Positions 1 through 5,843 of a stretch of 12,799 bases of DNA are shown here, piece by piece (within the stretch, counting starts at the first letter, position 1; each line of letters opens with the position of its first letter). The DNA lies in assembly GCA_903917425.1 (NCBI GenBank), contig CAIXAQ010000275.1, positions 1-12,799 on the forward strand. Reading direction: 5' to 3'. The DNA comes from an uncultured Bacteroidales bacterium. Its GTDB lineage: Bacteria; Bacteroidota; Bacteroidia; Bacteroidales; UBA4417. The translations under genes were made by a program, and so were the position numbers. Below the pieces are notes generated by a model. It searched no databases, was not told where the DNA came from, and saw only the letters and a list, made by a program, of their open reading frames with translations.

Positions 1-147
1 GACCTGGATCAGAAAATTGAATCGTTTAACACCGTAATGTCGCATTATACTGATCGCGAATTTACTTATGGCACTCCTTCGTTGCGCGAAGTTTGCACCT
101 ATAAAGTTGTGGTTGAGAGGTTTACAGCGAAAATATATGGTTACTGA
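1..147 (+). CDS. 3' end of an unrecognised protein-coding gene (partial)
   Basis: Frame 1 is open from the first base of the window to a TGA at 145-147 and gives 48 C-terminal residues. They start DLDQKIESF, contain the stretch FTYGTPSLREV and end FTAKIYGY. The tail is basic and aromatic and shows no membrane segment or metal-binding motif I can identify. The start lies outside the window. I do not recognise the family. The reading frame is believable because it runs uninterrupted and stops just before a non-coding heptamer array, but 48 residues is a short basis and the function is unknown. Confidence 0.55.
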   Translation, partial: DLDQKIESFNTVMSHYTDREFTYGTPSLREVCTYKVVVERFTAKIYGY

Positions 148-149
148 TT

Positions 150-190
150 CAATTGACAATTGATAATGGACAATGGACAATTGATAATGA
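150..190. repeat. Short heptamer array, CAATTGA/TAATGGA type
   Basis: Six consecutive 7-base units follow the stop codon of the partial gene: CAATTGA, CAATTGA, TAATGGA, CAATGGA, CAATTGA and TAATGA (the last is one base short). The phase is kept throughout, with substitutions only. The array fills most of the 58-bp gap between the partial plus-strand gene and the convergent PAP2 gene. It has no obvious hairpin or terminator character. Role unknown. Confidence 0.8.
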
Positions 191-205
191 GGTGCAGGTT
201 TGTGC

Positions 206-790
206 TTATTCTTTAAAATATTTGATTCGCAGTTTATTATGGATAACGGCAAATCCGGTGCCGAGTAAGCTACCTGTAATTGCACCGGTTAAAACATCAA
301 CGGGATAGTGTACCCCAAGGTAAATGCGGCTGTATGCCGTTAAAAGTGCATAGGTAAGCGAAATCGGGATAATATATTTTCGCTGTTTTGCGATATTTAC
401 TATCAGGAAAAGAGCCACTGCAAAAGCATTGGATGCGTGGCTCGAATAAAAGCCAAATGATCCGCCCCGGTACTCATTACCATTGTAATCCTTTAATACA
501 TGAACAAAAGCCTGAAGATGAGGTTCCTGCGAAGGTCTTAAACGCATCACATTTTCTTTAAACAGGTTGCATAATTGATCTGAGGCAGCAATCGTAAACA
601 CAATTGCTATAATTACTGTCCAGTAGTGTTTCGGATAGCGTTTGTACAACAGCCAAAGAAACCAGGCATAAAGGGGTATCCAGAAAAACCTATCGCTGAA
701 AAGCCACATCAGAAAGTCGAAAAACGCATTGTGTTGTCCGTTCAGAAACAGAAACAGGCTTTCATCAATAGTTTTAATGGTTTCCAGCAT
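206..790 (-). CDS. PAP2-family membrane phosphatase
   Basis: A 194-residue polytopic membrane protein of the type 2 phosphatidic acid phosphatase family. The three-part catalytic signature is complete: KENVMRLRP (K78, R85-P86, the Kx6RP motif), YSSHASN (S116-S117-H118, in place of PSGH) and SRIYLGVHYPVD (S154-R155, H161, D165). Hydrophobic stretches near 23-50, 56-72, 120-135 and 139-155, and one after 165, fit the usual five to six membrane segments. Family members remove phosphate from lipid phosphates or undecaprenyl pyrophosphate on the outer face of the inner membrane. The substrate cannot be decided from sequence, so neither pgpB nor bcrC is assigned. The ATG at 788-790 is the natural start and has no Shine-Dalgarno sequence. 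It appears to be a single-gene unit, since the SDR gene upstream on the same strand is 267 bp away. Confidence 0.9.
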   Translation of the reverse strand: MLETIKTIDESLFLFLNGQHNAFFDFLMWLFSDRFFWIPLYAWFLWLLYKRYPKHYWTVIIAIVFTIAASDQLCNLFKENVMRLRPSQEPHLQAFVHVLKDYNGNEYRGGSFGFYSSHASNAFAVALFLIVNIAKQRKYIIPISLTYALLTAYSRIYLGVHYPVDVLTGAITGSLLGTGFAVIHNKLRIKYFKE

Positions 791-806
791 GATGTGATTA
801 TTCGTT

Positions 807-814
807 CAAAAATA
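807..814 (-). promoter_or_regulatory. Candidate −7 promoter element for the PAP2 gene
   Basis: On the minus strand this reads TATTTTTG, a full match to the Bacteroidota −7 consensus TAnnTTTG, 17 to 24 bases upstream of the PAP2 start codon. I see no convincing TTTG −33 element at the usual distance, and the implied leader would be only about 10 bases, so this is tentative. Confidence 0.35.
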
Positions 815-853
815 AGGTTCTTCTGCCAGTTTAGTGGGTGAATTGAAAATGCC

Positions 854-881
854 GGAAGTCCGAAGACGGAAGTCCGAAGAT
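854..881. repeat. Heptamer array GGAAGTC/CGAAGAC, left arm of an inverted pair
   Basis: Four 7-base units in strict phase: GGAAGTC, CGAAGAC, GGAAGTC, CGAAGAT. The segment 851-872 matches the reverse complement of 986-1007 at 20 of 22 positions, so the array is the left arm of a long-range inverted repeat. It lies in the 267-bp gap between the PAP2 gene and the SDR gene, both on the minus strand. Confidence 0.8.
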
Positions 882-985
882 ATCTTAACAACTTCTTTTA
901 TCCTATGAAAGTGGAACTTTTCTGTTCAATCACTTTTCTTTAAATCGCTTCTCATTAGTAGGATTAAATCTCAAATCATCACTTT

Positions 986-1007
986 CTTCCGTCTCCTGAC
1001 TTCCGGC
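986..1007. repeat. Inverted copy of the GGAAGTC-type heptamer array
   Basis: The reverse complement reads as heptamers GGAAGTC, AGGAGAC, GGAAG and pairs with 851-872 with only two mismatches over 22 bases. The enclosed 113 bases are AT-rich and show no open reading frame of note. The arms could form a long stem on single-stranded DNA or RNA. They lie 3' of the SDR stop codon, so they could lie in that gene's mRNA tail. There is no T-run as in an intrinsic terminator. Confidence 0.7.
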
Positions 1008-1057
1008 TTGTTAATACCTATTCCGCTCAATTCGTGTTAGAACCAAAAATAATAAGA

Positions 1058-1846
1058 TCAACCGCATGAAAAACTTGACTTATTCATGATGGCTTTTAGC
1101 TGATCAATCGTTACTACCGAGCCGGTTACGATATCAAAGTTAAAAATGGTGCTGAGAATAATCTGGGCAATATCGTCAGGATCTGAGAGCTTGCCTTCTT
1201 CGTAAAGCCGGATAAATTTGTCCCTCTCAGGAAAAAGGGTTTCGTCAGTTGTCCTGATCAATTCCTGCATGCCAGTTTCAATAATTCCAGGAGCCAGAGC
1301 AAACACAGTAACCGATTGATTTTCTGCATTTTGTTCGAGCCCGGCAACTTGGGTGAACATGTCAAGACCGGCTTTTGAACTGCAATATACGCTCCATCCG
1401 CTATATGCATTGAACGAAGCTCCCGAAGAGATATTAAGAATTACTTTTGGAATATCCAGGCCTGCAGTTTCAGTCAGGAAAACAGAGCTCAAGATCATGG
1501 GCGTAAGCAGGTTAAGGTGCAAATGTTTTTCGGCCAAAGCGAAATCGATGGATTTTATAGGCGAAACGGGTTCAAGCATACCTGCATTATTTATTAGGGC
1601 AATCTTGTCGTACGGACCTAAATGTATCTTGCTGAAAACGCTATGGATAAATGTTTCTGCTTCTTCGCGCACACTAAGATCGGTTTCATAATAAAACAAT
1701 GGGACATTAAGTGAAGCTGCAAGTTCCACAAGGTCTTCATTCAGGGTTCGGGAAACGGCAAACAAGGTATTGCCAGGAACGATAAGTTTGCGCAAAAGTG
1801 ATGCACCTATTCCGCGGGATGCCCCGGTGACAATATAGTAATTCAT
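1058..1846 (-). CDS. Short-chain dehydrogenase/reductase, YueD (benzil reductase)-like
   Basis: A 262-residue classical SDR enzyme with a single Rossmann domain, cytosolic and NAD(P)H-dependent. Seen in sequence: the cofactor loop TGASRGIG at 7-14, NNAG at 86-89, the structural Asn N112, catalytic Ser at 140/141, and the YxxxK pair Y154 and K158 within WSVYCSSKAGLDMF. That last stretch and the NISSGAS region closely resemble, from memory, Bacillus YueD, the (S)-benzoin-forming benzil reductase, and more loosely sepiapterin reductases. An Arg after the glycine-rich loop (R33 in VSRT) favours NADPH. The physiological substrate is unknown. Length is normal and all catalytic residues are present. 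The start ATG at 1844-1846 places the glycine-rich loop at the expected N-terminal distance. It is divergent from pruA, with 171 bp between the two starts. Confidence 0.9.
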   Translation of the reverse strand: MNYYIVTGASRGIGASLLRKLIVPGNTLFAVSRTLNEDLVELAASLNVPLFYYETDLSVREEAETFIHSVFSKIHLGPYDKIALINNAGMLEPVSPIKSIDFALAEKHLHLNLLTPMILSSVFLTETAGLDIPKVILNISSGASFNAYSGWSVYCSSKAGLDMFTQVAGLEQNAENQSVTVFALAPGIIETGMQELIRTTDETLFPERDKFIRLYEEGKLSDPDDIAQIILSTIFNFDIVTGSVVTIDQLKAIMNKSSFSCG

Positions 1847-2017
1847 GCTTATATAGTTTTATGTGAGTGATGGTAATGCACGTTGCCGTATTCAGAATTA
1901 GCCCGCAAAGATACAACAACTGAACATTATTAATGTTTCCATGTTGATTTGTGACTCAATATAAACGAATTAAGATTTTATAATTTTTCTGTTCCCCGAC
2001 TAAATCCCTAGCCATAT
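1847..2017. promoter_or_regulatory. Divergent promoter region between the SDR gene and pruA
   Basis: These 171 bp hold the upstream regions of two divergent genes. On the minus strand 1913-1906 reads TATCTTTG, a full match to the Bacteroidota −7 consensus TAnnTTTG, giving a leader of roughly 50 bases for the SDR gene. On the plus strand the best candidate for pruA is TAATTTTT at 1981-1988, one base off consensus, about 30 bases before the ATG. Neither has a clear −33 TTTG at the usual spacing. No strong operator palindrome is visible. Confidence 0.45.
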
Positions 2018-3658
2018 ATGAATAACGCGGTTTTTATTTTTGATTACCCTTCAAATGAACCTGTAAGAACTTATTCGCCTGGTTCGCGCGACCGGAAAGA
2101 ACTTCAGTCTGAACTTGACCGCCTGAGTTCCATACAAATGGAAATACCTCTCATTATTGGGGGTAAAGAAGTGTATACCAATGATACCGGTATCGTTACC
2201 ATGCCTCACGACCATGGGCATGTGCTTGCCCGCTACCACAAAGCGGGTGAAAAAGAAGTAAAAATGGCAATAGATGCTGCTCAAAAGGCGCATCGCGAAT
2301 GGGAATCTTTTTCCTGGTTCGAAAGGGCTTCGGTTACACTGAAAGTGGCAGAACTCCTTTCGAAGAAATACCGGATGCTGCTCAATGCTGCCACCATGCT
2401 CGGGCAAAGCAAGAGTGCCTACCAGGCCGAAATTGATGCAGCCTGCGAAACTATCGACTTTCTCAGGTTTAATGCCCATTACATCTCCGATATTTATAAT
2501 GAACAACCGCACAGCGATCCGGGGATCATTAACCGCCTGGAATACCGTCCGCTCGAAGGATTTGTTTTTGCTGTAACTCCATTCAATTTTACTGCCATTG
2601 CCTGCAATCTTAATATGGCTCCTGTGCTGATGGGCAACACCACTCTCTGGAAACCGGCAACGACTTCCATATTGTCGAATTATATTTTAATGCAGGTTTT
2701 TAAGGAAGCCGGTTTACCCGATGGGGTTATCAATTTTATTCCCGGTCAAGGTTCAGCAGTTGGAAATCAAGTGATTGCCGATAAAAACTTTGCCGGATTG
2801 CATTTTACCGGGAGCAACGGGACATTCAACAAGCTTTGGCAGAATACGGCTGCCAACCTGGCAAATTATCGTTCGTATCCGAGAATAGTTGGCGAAACCG
2901 GCGGCAAAGATTTTGTACTTGTTCATCCGAGTGCTGGTGTTGACGAAGTTTCAACGGCTTTGGTCCGTGGTGCTTTCGAGTACCAGGGGCAAAAATGTTC
3001 GGCAGCATCGCGTGCGTATCTGCCTGAAAGTCTTTGGCCGGCAGTCAAAAAAAGGGTAGGGGAGATGTTGGTGGAAATTAAGGTTGGAGATGTGCGTGAT
3101 TTCAGCAATTTTATGAATGCCGTGATCGACGAAAAGTCGTTCGATAATATCAGCAATTATATAAGTAAAGCCAAAACCTCCAATGAAGCTGAGGTCGTAT
3201 TTGGTGGGACAGGAGATAAATCCAAAGGTTATTTTATTCAACCCACTATAATACAAGCTCATAATCCTCATTTTGTTACCATGACCGAAGAGATTTTCGG
3301 ACCTGTTTTAACCGTACATGTTTATAAGGATAAGGATTTTGACCAGACTGTGCGCCTGGTTGACGAAACCTCTCCTTATGGTTTAACCGGATGCATTTTC
3401 GCCCAGGACAGGGGCGTGCTGGTAAAAGTTGCCGATGAACTGAAATATGCCGCAGGCAATTTCTATTTTAATGACAAGCCCACAGGGGCTGTGGTCGGAC
3501 AGCAACCTTTTGGCGGATCACGTCAAAGTGGAACCAATGATAAAGCCGGCAGCCACCTGAACCTGCTTCGATGGATAAGCCCGCGTACGATCAAGGAAAC
3601 CCTTATTCCACCTACCGATTACCGGTATCCATTTATGAAGGAAGATAAGTGCCATTGA
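2018..3658 (+). CDS. pruA: L-glutamate γ-semialdehyde (Δ1-pyrroline-5-carboxylate) dehydrogenase
   Basis: A 546-residue aldehyde dehydrogenase that oxidises glutamate γ-semialdehyde, in equilibrium with Δ1-pyrroline-5-carboxylate, to glutamate with NAD+. This is the second step of proline catabolism in the cytosol. Visible landmarks are TPFNFTAIACNLNMAPVLMGN, the nucleotide-binding region ending in LWKPA, FTGSNGTF, the general-base Glu E293 in GETGGKD, the catalytic Cys C327 in GQKCSA, and EEIFGPVL further on. The length and the N-terminus (YPSNEPVRTYSPGS) are typical of the stand-alone, eukaryote-like PruA family rather than a PutA fusion. No proline dehydrogenase gene is in the window. The ATG at 2018 is preferred because the family N-terminus starts there, although no Shine-Dalgarno is present. 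The stop codon TGA (3656-3658) is the first three bases of a heptamer array. Confidence 0.96.
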   Translation: MNNAVFIFDYPSNEPVRTYSPGSRDRKELQSELDRLSSIQMEIPLIIGGKEVYTNDTGIVTMPHDHGHVLARYHKAGEKEVKMAIDAAQKAHREWESFSWFERASVTLKVAELLSKKYRMLLNAATMLGQSKSAYQAEIDAACETIDFLRFNAHYISDIYNEQPHSDPGIINRLEYRPLEGFVFAVTPFNFTAIACNLNMAPVLMGNTTLWKPATTSILSNYILMQVFKEAGLPDGVINFIPGQGSAVGNQVIADKNFAGLHFTGSNGTFNKLWQNTAANLANYRSYPRIVGETGGKDFVLVHPSAGVDEVSTALVRGAFEYQGQKCSAASRAYLPESLWPAVKKRVGEMLVEIKVGDVRDFSNFMNAVIDEKSFDNISNYISKAKTSNEAEVVFGGTGDKSKGYFIQPTIIQAHNPHFVTMTEEIFGPVLTVHVYKDKDFDQTVRLVDETSPYGLTGCIFAQDRGVLVKVADELKYAAGNFYFNDKPTGAVVGQQPFGGSRQSGTNDKAGSHLNLLRWISPRTIKETLIPPTDYRYPFMKEDKCH

Positions 3659-3753
3659 TGTGGGATGTTTGATGTTAGATGTGGGATGTAGAATATGGGA
3701 TGTTAGATATGGGATGTAGGATGTTTGATGTGGGATGGTAAATGTAGGATGTC
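3656..3753. repeat. Fourteen-unit degenerate heptamer array (GGATGTN type)
   Basis: Exactly 14 consecutive 7-base units, 98 bases, begin on the TGA stop of pruA. Units include TGATGTG, GGATGTT, TGATGTT, AGATGTG, GGATGTA, GAATATG and AGATATG, and the last is GGATGTC. The core GATGT is conserved and the outer positions vary. No unit has lost phase by an insertion or deletion. There is no dyad symmetry inside a unit. Function unknown. Confidence 0.92.
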
Positions 3754-3996
3754 AAAGTTGAAAAATTAAGGTGAGGTTTTGACTCTAATATGGTTTTTGT
3801 ACTGACCGTTTGCCGGATTATCACAATATCTCAACGATAGGCCGATTATGGTTACCTTTGCCGGGTCTCCCCGGCTGGTATAGTAATCCAGGGAAAACAG
3901 GAATGTAGAGACATTTGGGATAAAAGAAAAAAGAAGACTCTGACACGAGAGTCTTGTGCCATATTTCATTTTAGAGGTATTGCATCCTGATTTTTA
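3754..3996. other. Unassigned intergenic core with two perfect hairpins
   Basis: This 243-base stretch lies between two heptamer arrays and carries no gene I can support. It holds GCCGGG-TCTC-CCCGGC (3860-3875, six-pair stem, four-base loop) and AAGACTCT-GACACG-AGAGTCTT (3934-3955, eight-pair stem). TACCTTTG at 3853-3860 matches the −7 consensus TAnnTTTG on the plus strand but abuts the first hairpin and has no −33 partner. A 67-codon open frame on the minus strand (3766-3969) crosses both hairpins and has no recognisable domain. I treat it as chance, or at most as a decayed fragment. A small structured RNA is possible but not shown. Confidence 0.5.
3922..3955 (-). terminator. Terminator-like hairpin on the minus strand
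   Basis: Read on the minus strand, an eight-pair perfect stem (AAGACTCT / AGAGTCTT, loop CGTGTC) is followed by CTTTTTTCTTTT, the layout of an intrinsic terminator. No minus-strand gene lies upstream of it within several kilobases, so it either ends an unseen short transcript or blocks antisense reading. On the plus strand the sequence after the stem is not a clean T-run. Confidence 0.45.
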
Positions 3997-4100
3997 GACC
4001 ATTGACCTTTGACTTTTGACTTTTGACTTTTGACCTTTGACTATTTTCCATTAACCATTTCCTTATTAACTGTTCCCCCTTAACGATTAACTCATTTTAA
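3997..4100. repeat. TTTGAC-type heptamer array running to the MFS start codon
   Basis: Seven clear units occupy 3997-4045: GACCATT, GACCTTT, GACTTTT three times, GACCTTT, GACTATT. The phase can be followed through more degenerate units (TTCCATT, AACCATT, then TAACTGT, TAACGAT, TAACTCA) to within a few bases of the ATG at 4104. The array therefore occupies the position where promoter and leader of the MFS gene would be expected. It supplies a TTTG word every seven bases in its first half. Confidence 0.85.
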
Positions 4101-4103
4101 CAC

Positions 4104-5486
4104 ATGCATCCACATCGCAACGGCAAAATCCTCGCATTACTCTTTACGGGCGTATTAATGGGAGCCCTCGATATATCAATCGTAGGGCCAGCTATACCGG
4201 CAATTGAACAGACCATCAAAGTTGATCACCGCTCACTTAGCTGGATTTTCAGTATTTATGTGCTATTCAACCTGGTAGGGGTAACGCTTCTGGCAAAATT
4301 GTCCGACCTCTATGGCCGCCGCAATATTTATATTTTTTCAGTTGCCGTATTTGCCCTGGGTTCAATAATAGTGGCCATGTCCAATGATGTCACTCTCTTG
4401 CTTGTTGGCAGGGCGGTACAGGGATTCGGGGCCAGTGGGATTTTCCCGGTGGCATCGGCTGTTATCGGCGATATTTTCCCTCCCGAAAAGCGTGGACGTA
4501 CGCTTGGTATGATAGGAGCGGTATTCGGGATAGCTTTTATAATAGGACCTGTTATTGCAGGTGTTTTGTTGCTTTGGTTCAAATGGAATGCTCTGTTTCT
4601 TATCAACCTGCCGATAGCTGCGGTCGTTATATTTTATTCGTGGCGATTACTTCCCTCTAAAAAGAGTGATGTGAAGCCACATTTCGACTGGACTGGTATG
4701 GTGTTTATAGCCATACTGCTTTCCTCTTTTGCTTATGGCATTAATAATATTGAAGCATCCGAAGGAATCAGGGGGATTTTATCGATAGATGTTCTTCCTT
4801 TCTTGCTGATAACACTCATTACGCTTCCAATATTTATCTTTCTCGAGAAGCGGTCCCCTTCACCAGTGGTAAAAATTGAATTGTTTGATGTTAAGCAGAT
4901 CCGTATTGTGGGCCTGGTTGCATTTGGAACCGGCATAATTCAATCAGTAACCATTTTTGTTCCCGAAATGGCAGTGAATGTTTTTGGCGTTTCCACATCT
5001 CAAGCCAGCTTTATGCTCATTCCTTTTGTACTGGCAATCGCAGTAGGATCGCCTGTTGCAGGCCGGCTGATTGATAAAATCGGGTCACGGGCTATTGTTA
5101 TGACAGGGTTGATGCTGGCGGCTGCCGGATTGCTGATTTTCTATTATGATTCCGCATCACGGGTGAATTTTTATACAGCAGGTATTTTTATGGGTTTGGG
5201 CTCCGCCATGTTACAAGGTTCAGCTTTAAGGTACATAATGCTCAACGAGGTTCAGTCTTCGGAACGTGCACTCGGACAAGGGATTATTACCTTGTTTTCG
5301 AGCACCGGGCAAATGACCGGGGCAACACTTATTGGAATTATTGTTGCTTCAATGTCGTCGCGGTTAGAGGGATATTCAAAAAGTTTTCTGGTTATTGCCA
5401 TTATTGCCCTATCGGTTATGCTTATAAGTTACAGGTTGAAAAGCCGGAGCCAGGAGTTGGCTGGTGCTTCAGCTCCCACAGAATAA
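4104..5486 (+). CDS. MFS drug/metabolite exporter, DHA2 (EmrB/QacA)-like
   Basis: A 460-residue inner-membrane transporter of the major facilitator superfamily. The first helix carries LMGALDISIVGPAIPAI (18-34), corresponding to the family's LDxTIVNVALP motif. Motif A appears as KLSDLYGRRN (65-74), motif B as RAVQGFGASG (103-112) and the antiporter motif C as GAVFGIAFIIGP (138-149). Hydrophobic helices continue to about residue 445, followed by a short polar tail. These signatures point to proton-coupled export, typically of toxic compounds or metabolites. The substrate is not predictable. Length is somewhat short for 14-helix DHA2 members, so a 12- or 14-helix topology remains open. It stands alone, with no membrane-fusion protein or regulator gene beside it. 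The ATG at 4104 is the only start that keeps the first helix intact. It has no Shine-Dalgarno and is directly preceded by a heptamer array. Confidence 0.88.
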   Translation: MHPHRNGKILALLFTGVLMGALDISIVGPAIPAIEQTIKVDHRSLSWIFSIYVLFNLVGVTLLAKLSDLYGRRNIYIFSVAVFALGSIIVAMSNDVTLLLVGRAVQGFGASGIFPVASAVIGDIFPPEKRGRTLGMIGAVFGIAFIIGPVIAGVLLLWFKWNALFLINLPIAAVVIFYSWRLLPSKKSDVKPHFDWTGMVFIAILLSSFAYGINNIEASEGIRGILSIDVLPFLLITLITLPIFIFLEKRSPSPVVKIELFDVKQIRIVGLVAFGTGIIQSVTIFVPEMAVNVFGVSTSQASFMLIPFVLAIAVGSPVAGRLIDKIGSRAIVMTGLMLAAAGLLIFYYDSASRVNFYTAGIFMGLGSAMLQGSALRYIMLNEVQSSERALGQGIITLFSSTGQMTGATLIGIIVASMSSRLEGYSKSFLVIAIIALSVMLISYRLKSRSQELAGASAPTE

Positions 5487-5620
5487 AGCCTGCTAAGAAT
5501 CCGATGAGAGATTGATGCTCTTGCGCGGAAATCCTTTTGATGCCAGAATGGCTATGGGCTCTTCGAACAGAAATGTTAAAAAGTGCTAATAACTTTTAGC
5601 AGTTGTCCCGTTATTTTCTT

Positions 5621-5628
5621 TAAATTTG
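5621..5628 (+). promoter_or_regulatory. Candidate −7 promoter element for the receptor gene
   Basis: TAAATTTG is an exact match to TAnnTTTG. A TTG at 5603-5605 lies somewhat too close (15 bases between elements) to be a standard −33, and a TTTTAG at 5594-5599 is better spaced but off consensus. Transcription would start near 5635. Confidence 0.5.
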
Positions 5629-5648
5629 TCTTCAACTAGGCGAGGATA

Positions 5649-5664
5649 AAGATAATATTATCTT
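5649..5664. promoter_or_regulatory. Perfect 16-base palindrome, possible operator
   Basis: AAGATAATATTATCTT is perfectly self-complementary and lies about 20 bases downstream of the predicted −7 element, where a repressor could bind or the transcript's 5' end could fold. No cognate regulator gene is in the window. Confidence 0.35.
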
Positions 5665-5740
5665 AACAATCGCTTAAAACCGGGTAAAAGCCTTTAAACT
5701 AGTTTTGCAGCTTCCAATAAAAGAATTTGGTATTATAAGA

Positions 5741-5758
5741 ACTGTGTTATAAAACAGT
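5741..5758. promoter_or_regulatory. Imperfect 18-base palindrome in the receptor leader
   Basis: ACTGTGTTATAAAACAGT pairs over its whole length except one G/A position in each arm. It lies in the predicted leader about 85 bases before the start codon. It could be a regulator half-site pair or a small RNA hairpin. Confidence 0.3.
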
Positions 5759-5791
5759 AAACGCAAATAATCCCGCTTGATAATATAACTT

Positions 5792-5831
5792 ACAAACGTA
5801 CCAATTTACCAACTTACCAATTTATCAACCA
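5792..5831. repeat. Eight-base-period array just upstream of the receptor start
   Basis: Five 8-base units can be read: ACAAACGT, ACCAATTT, ACCAACTT, ACCAATTT, ATCAACCA. The array ends 12 bases before the ATG at 5844. It is purine-poor on the plus strand and would leave the ribosome-binding region unstructured. Confidence 0.65.
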
Positions 5832-5843
5832 AATCTACAAACC

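Larger units (their letters stand above)
5487..5843 (+). promoter_or_regulatory. Long upstream region and leader of the Oar-like receptor gene
   Basis: No gene is supported in these 357 bases. A weak six-pair stem (TGCTAA / TTAGCA, 5584-5601) may help end the MFS transcript but has no T-run on the plus strand. TAAATTTG at 5621-5628 matches the Bacteroidota −7 consensus, giving a leader of about 210 bases. Downstream of it are a perfect 16-base palindrome (5649-5664), a 10-base palindrome AAACTAGTTT (5696-5705) and an 18-base imperfect palindrome (5741-5758). An 8-base-period array then runs almost to the start codon. Confidence 0.55.

Noticed and set aside
3839..3880. The GC hairpin with its neighbouring TACCTTTG as a promoter or riboswitch for the MFS gene
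   Set aside because: No −33 element at a suitable distance, the stem abuts the −7 match, and no known riboswitch core could be recognised. The distance to the ATG is also about 240 bases across an array.
3766..3969. A 67-codon minus-strand open frame as a gene
   Set aside because: It runs through two perfect hairpins and a terminator-like T-run, shows no recognisable domain, signal peptide or ribosome-binding site, and lies between repeat arrays. Kept only as part of the unassigned core.
3656..4100. The repeat arrays as a CRISPR
   Set aside because: Units are seven bases, directly adjacent and degenerate, with no spacers between conserved repeats and no cas gene nearby.
5490..5592. Short open frames on both strands after the MFS gene as a small protein or a decayed gene
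   Set aside because: The plus-strand frame gives at most about 25 residues from an ATG, and the minus-strand frame has no ATG and overlaps the MFS 3' end. Neither looks like a known protein.
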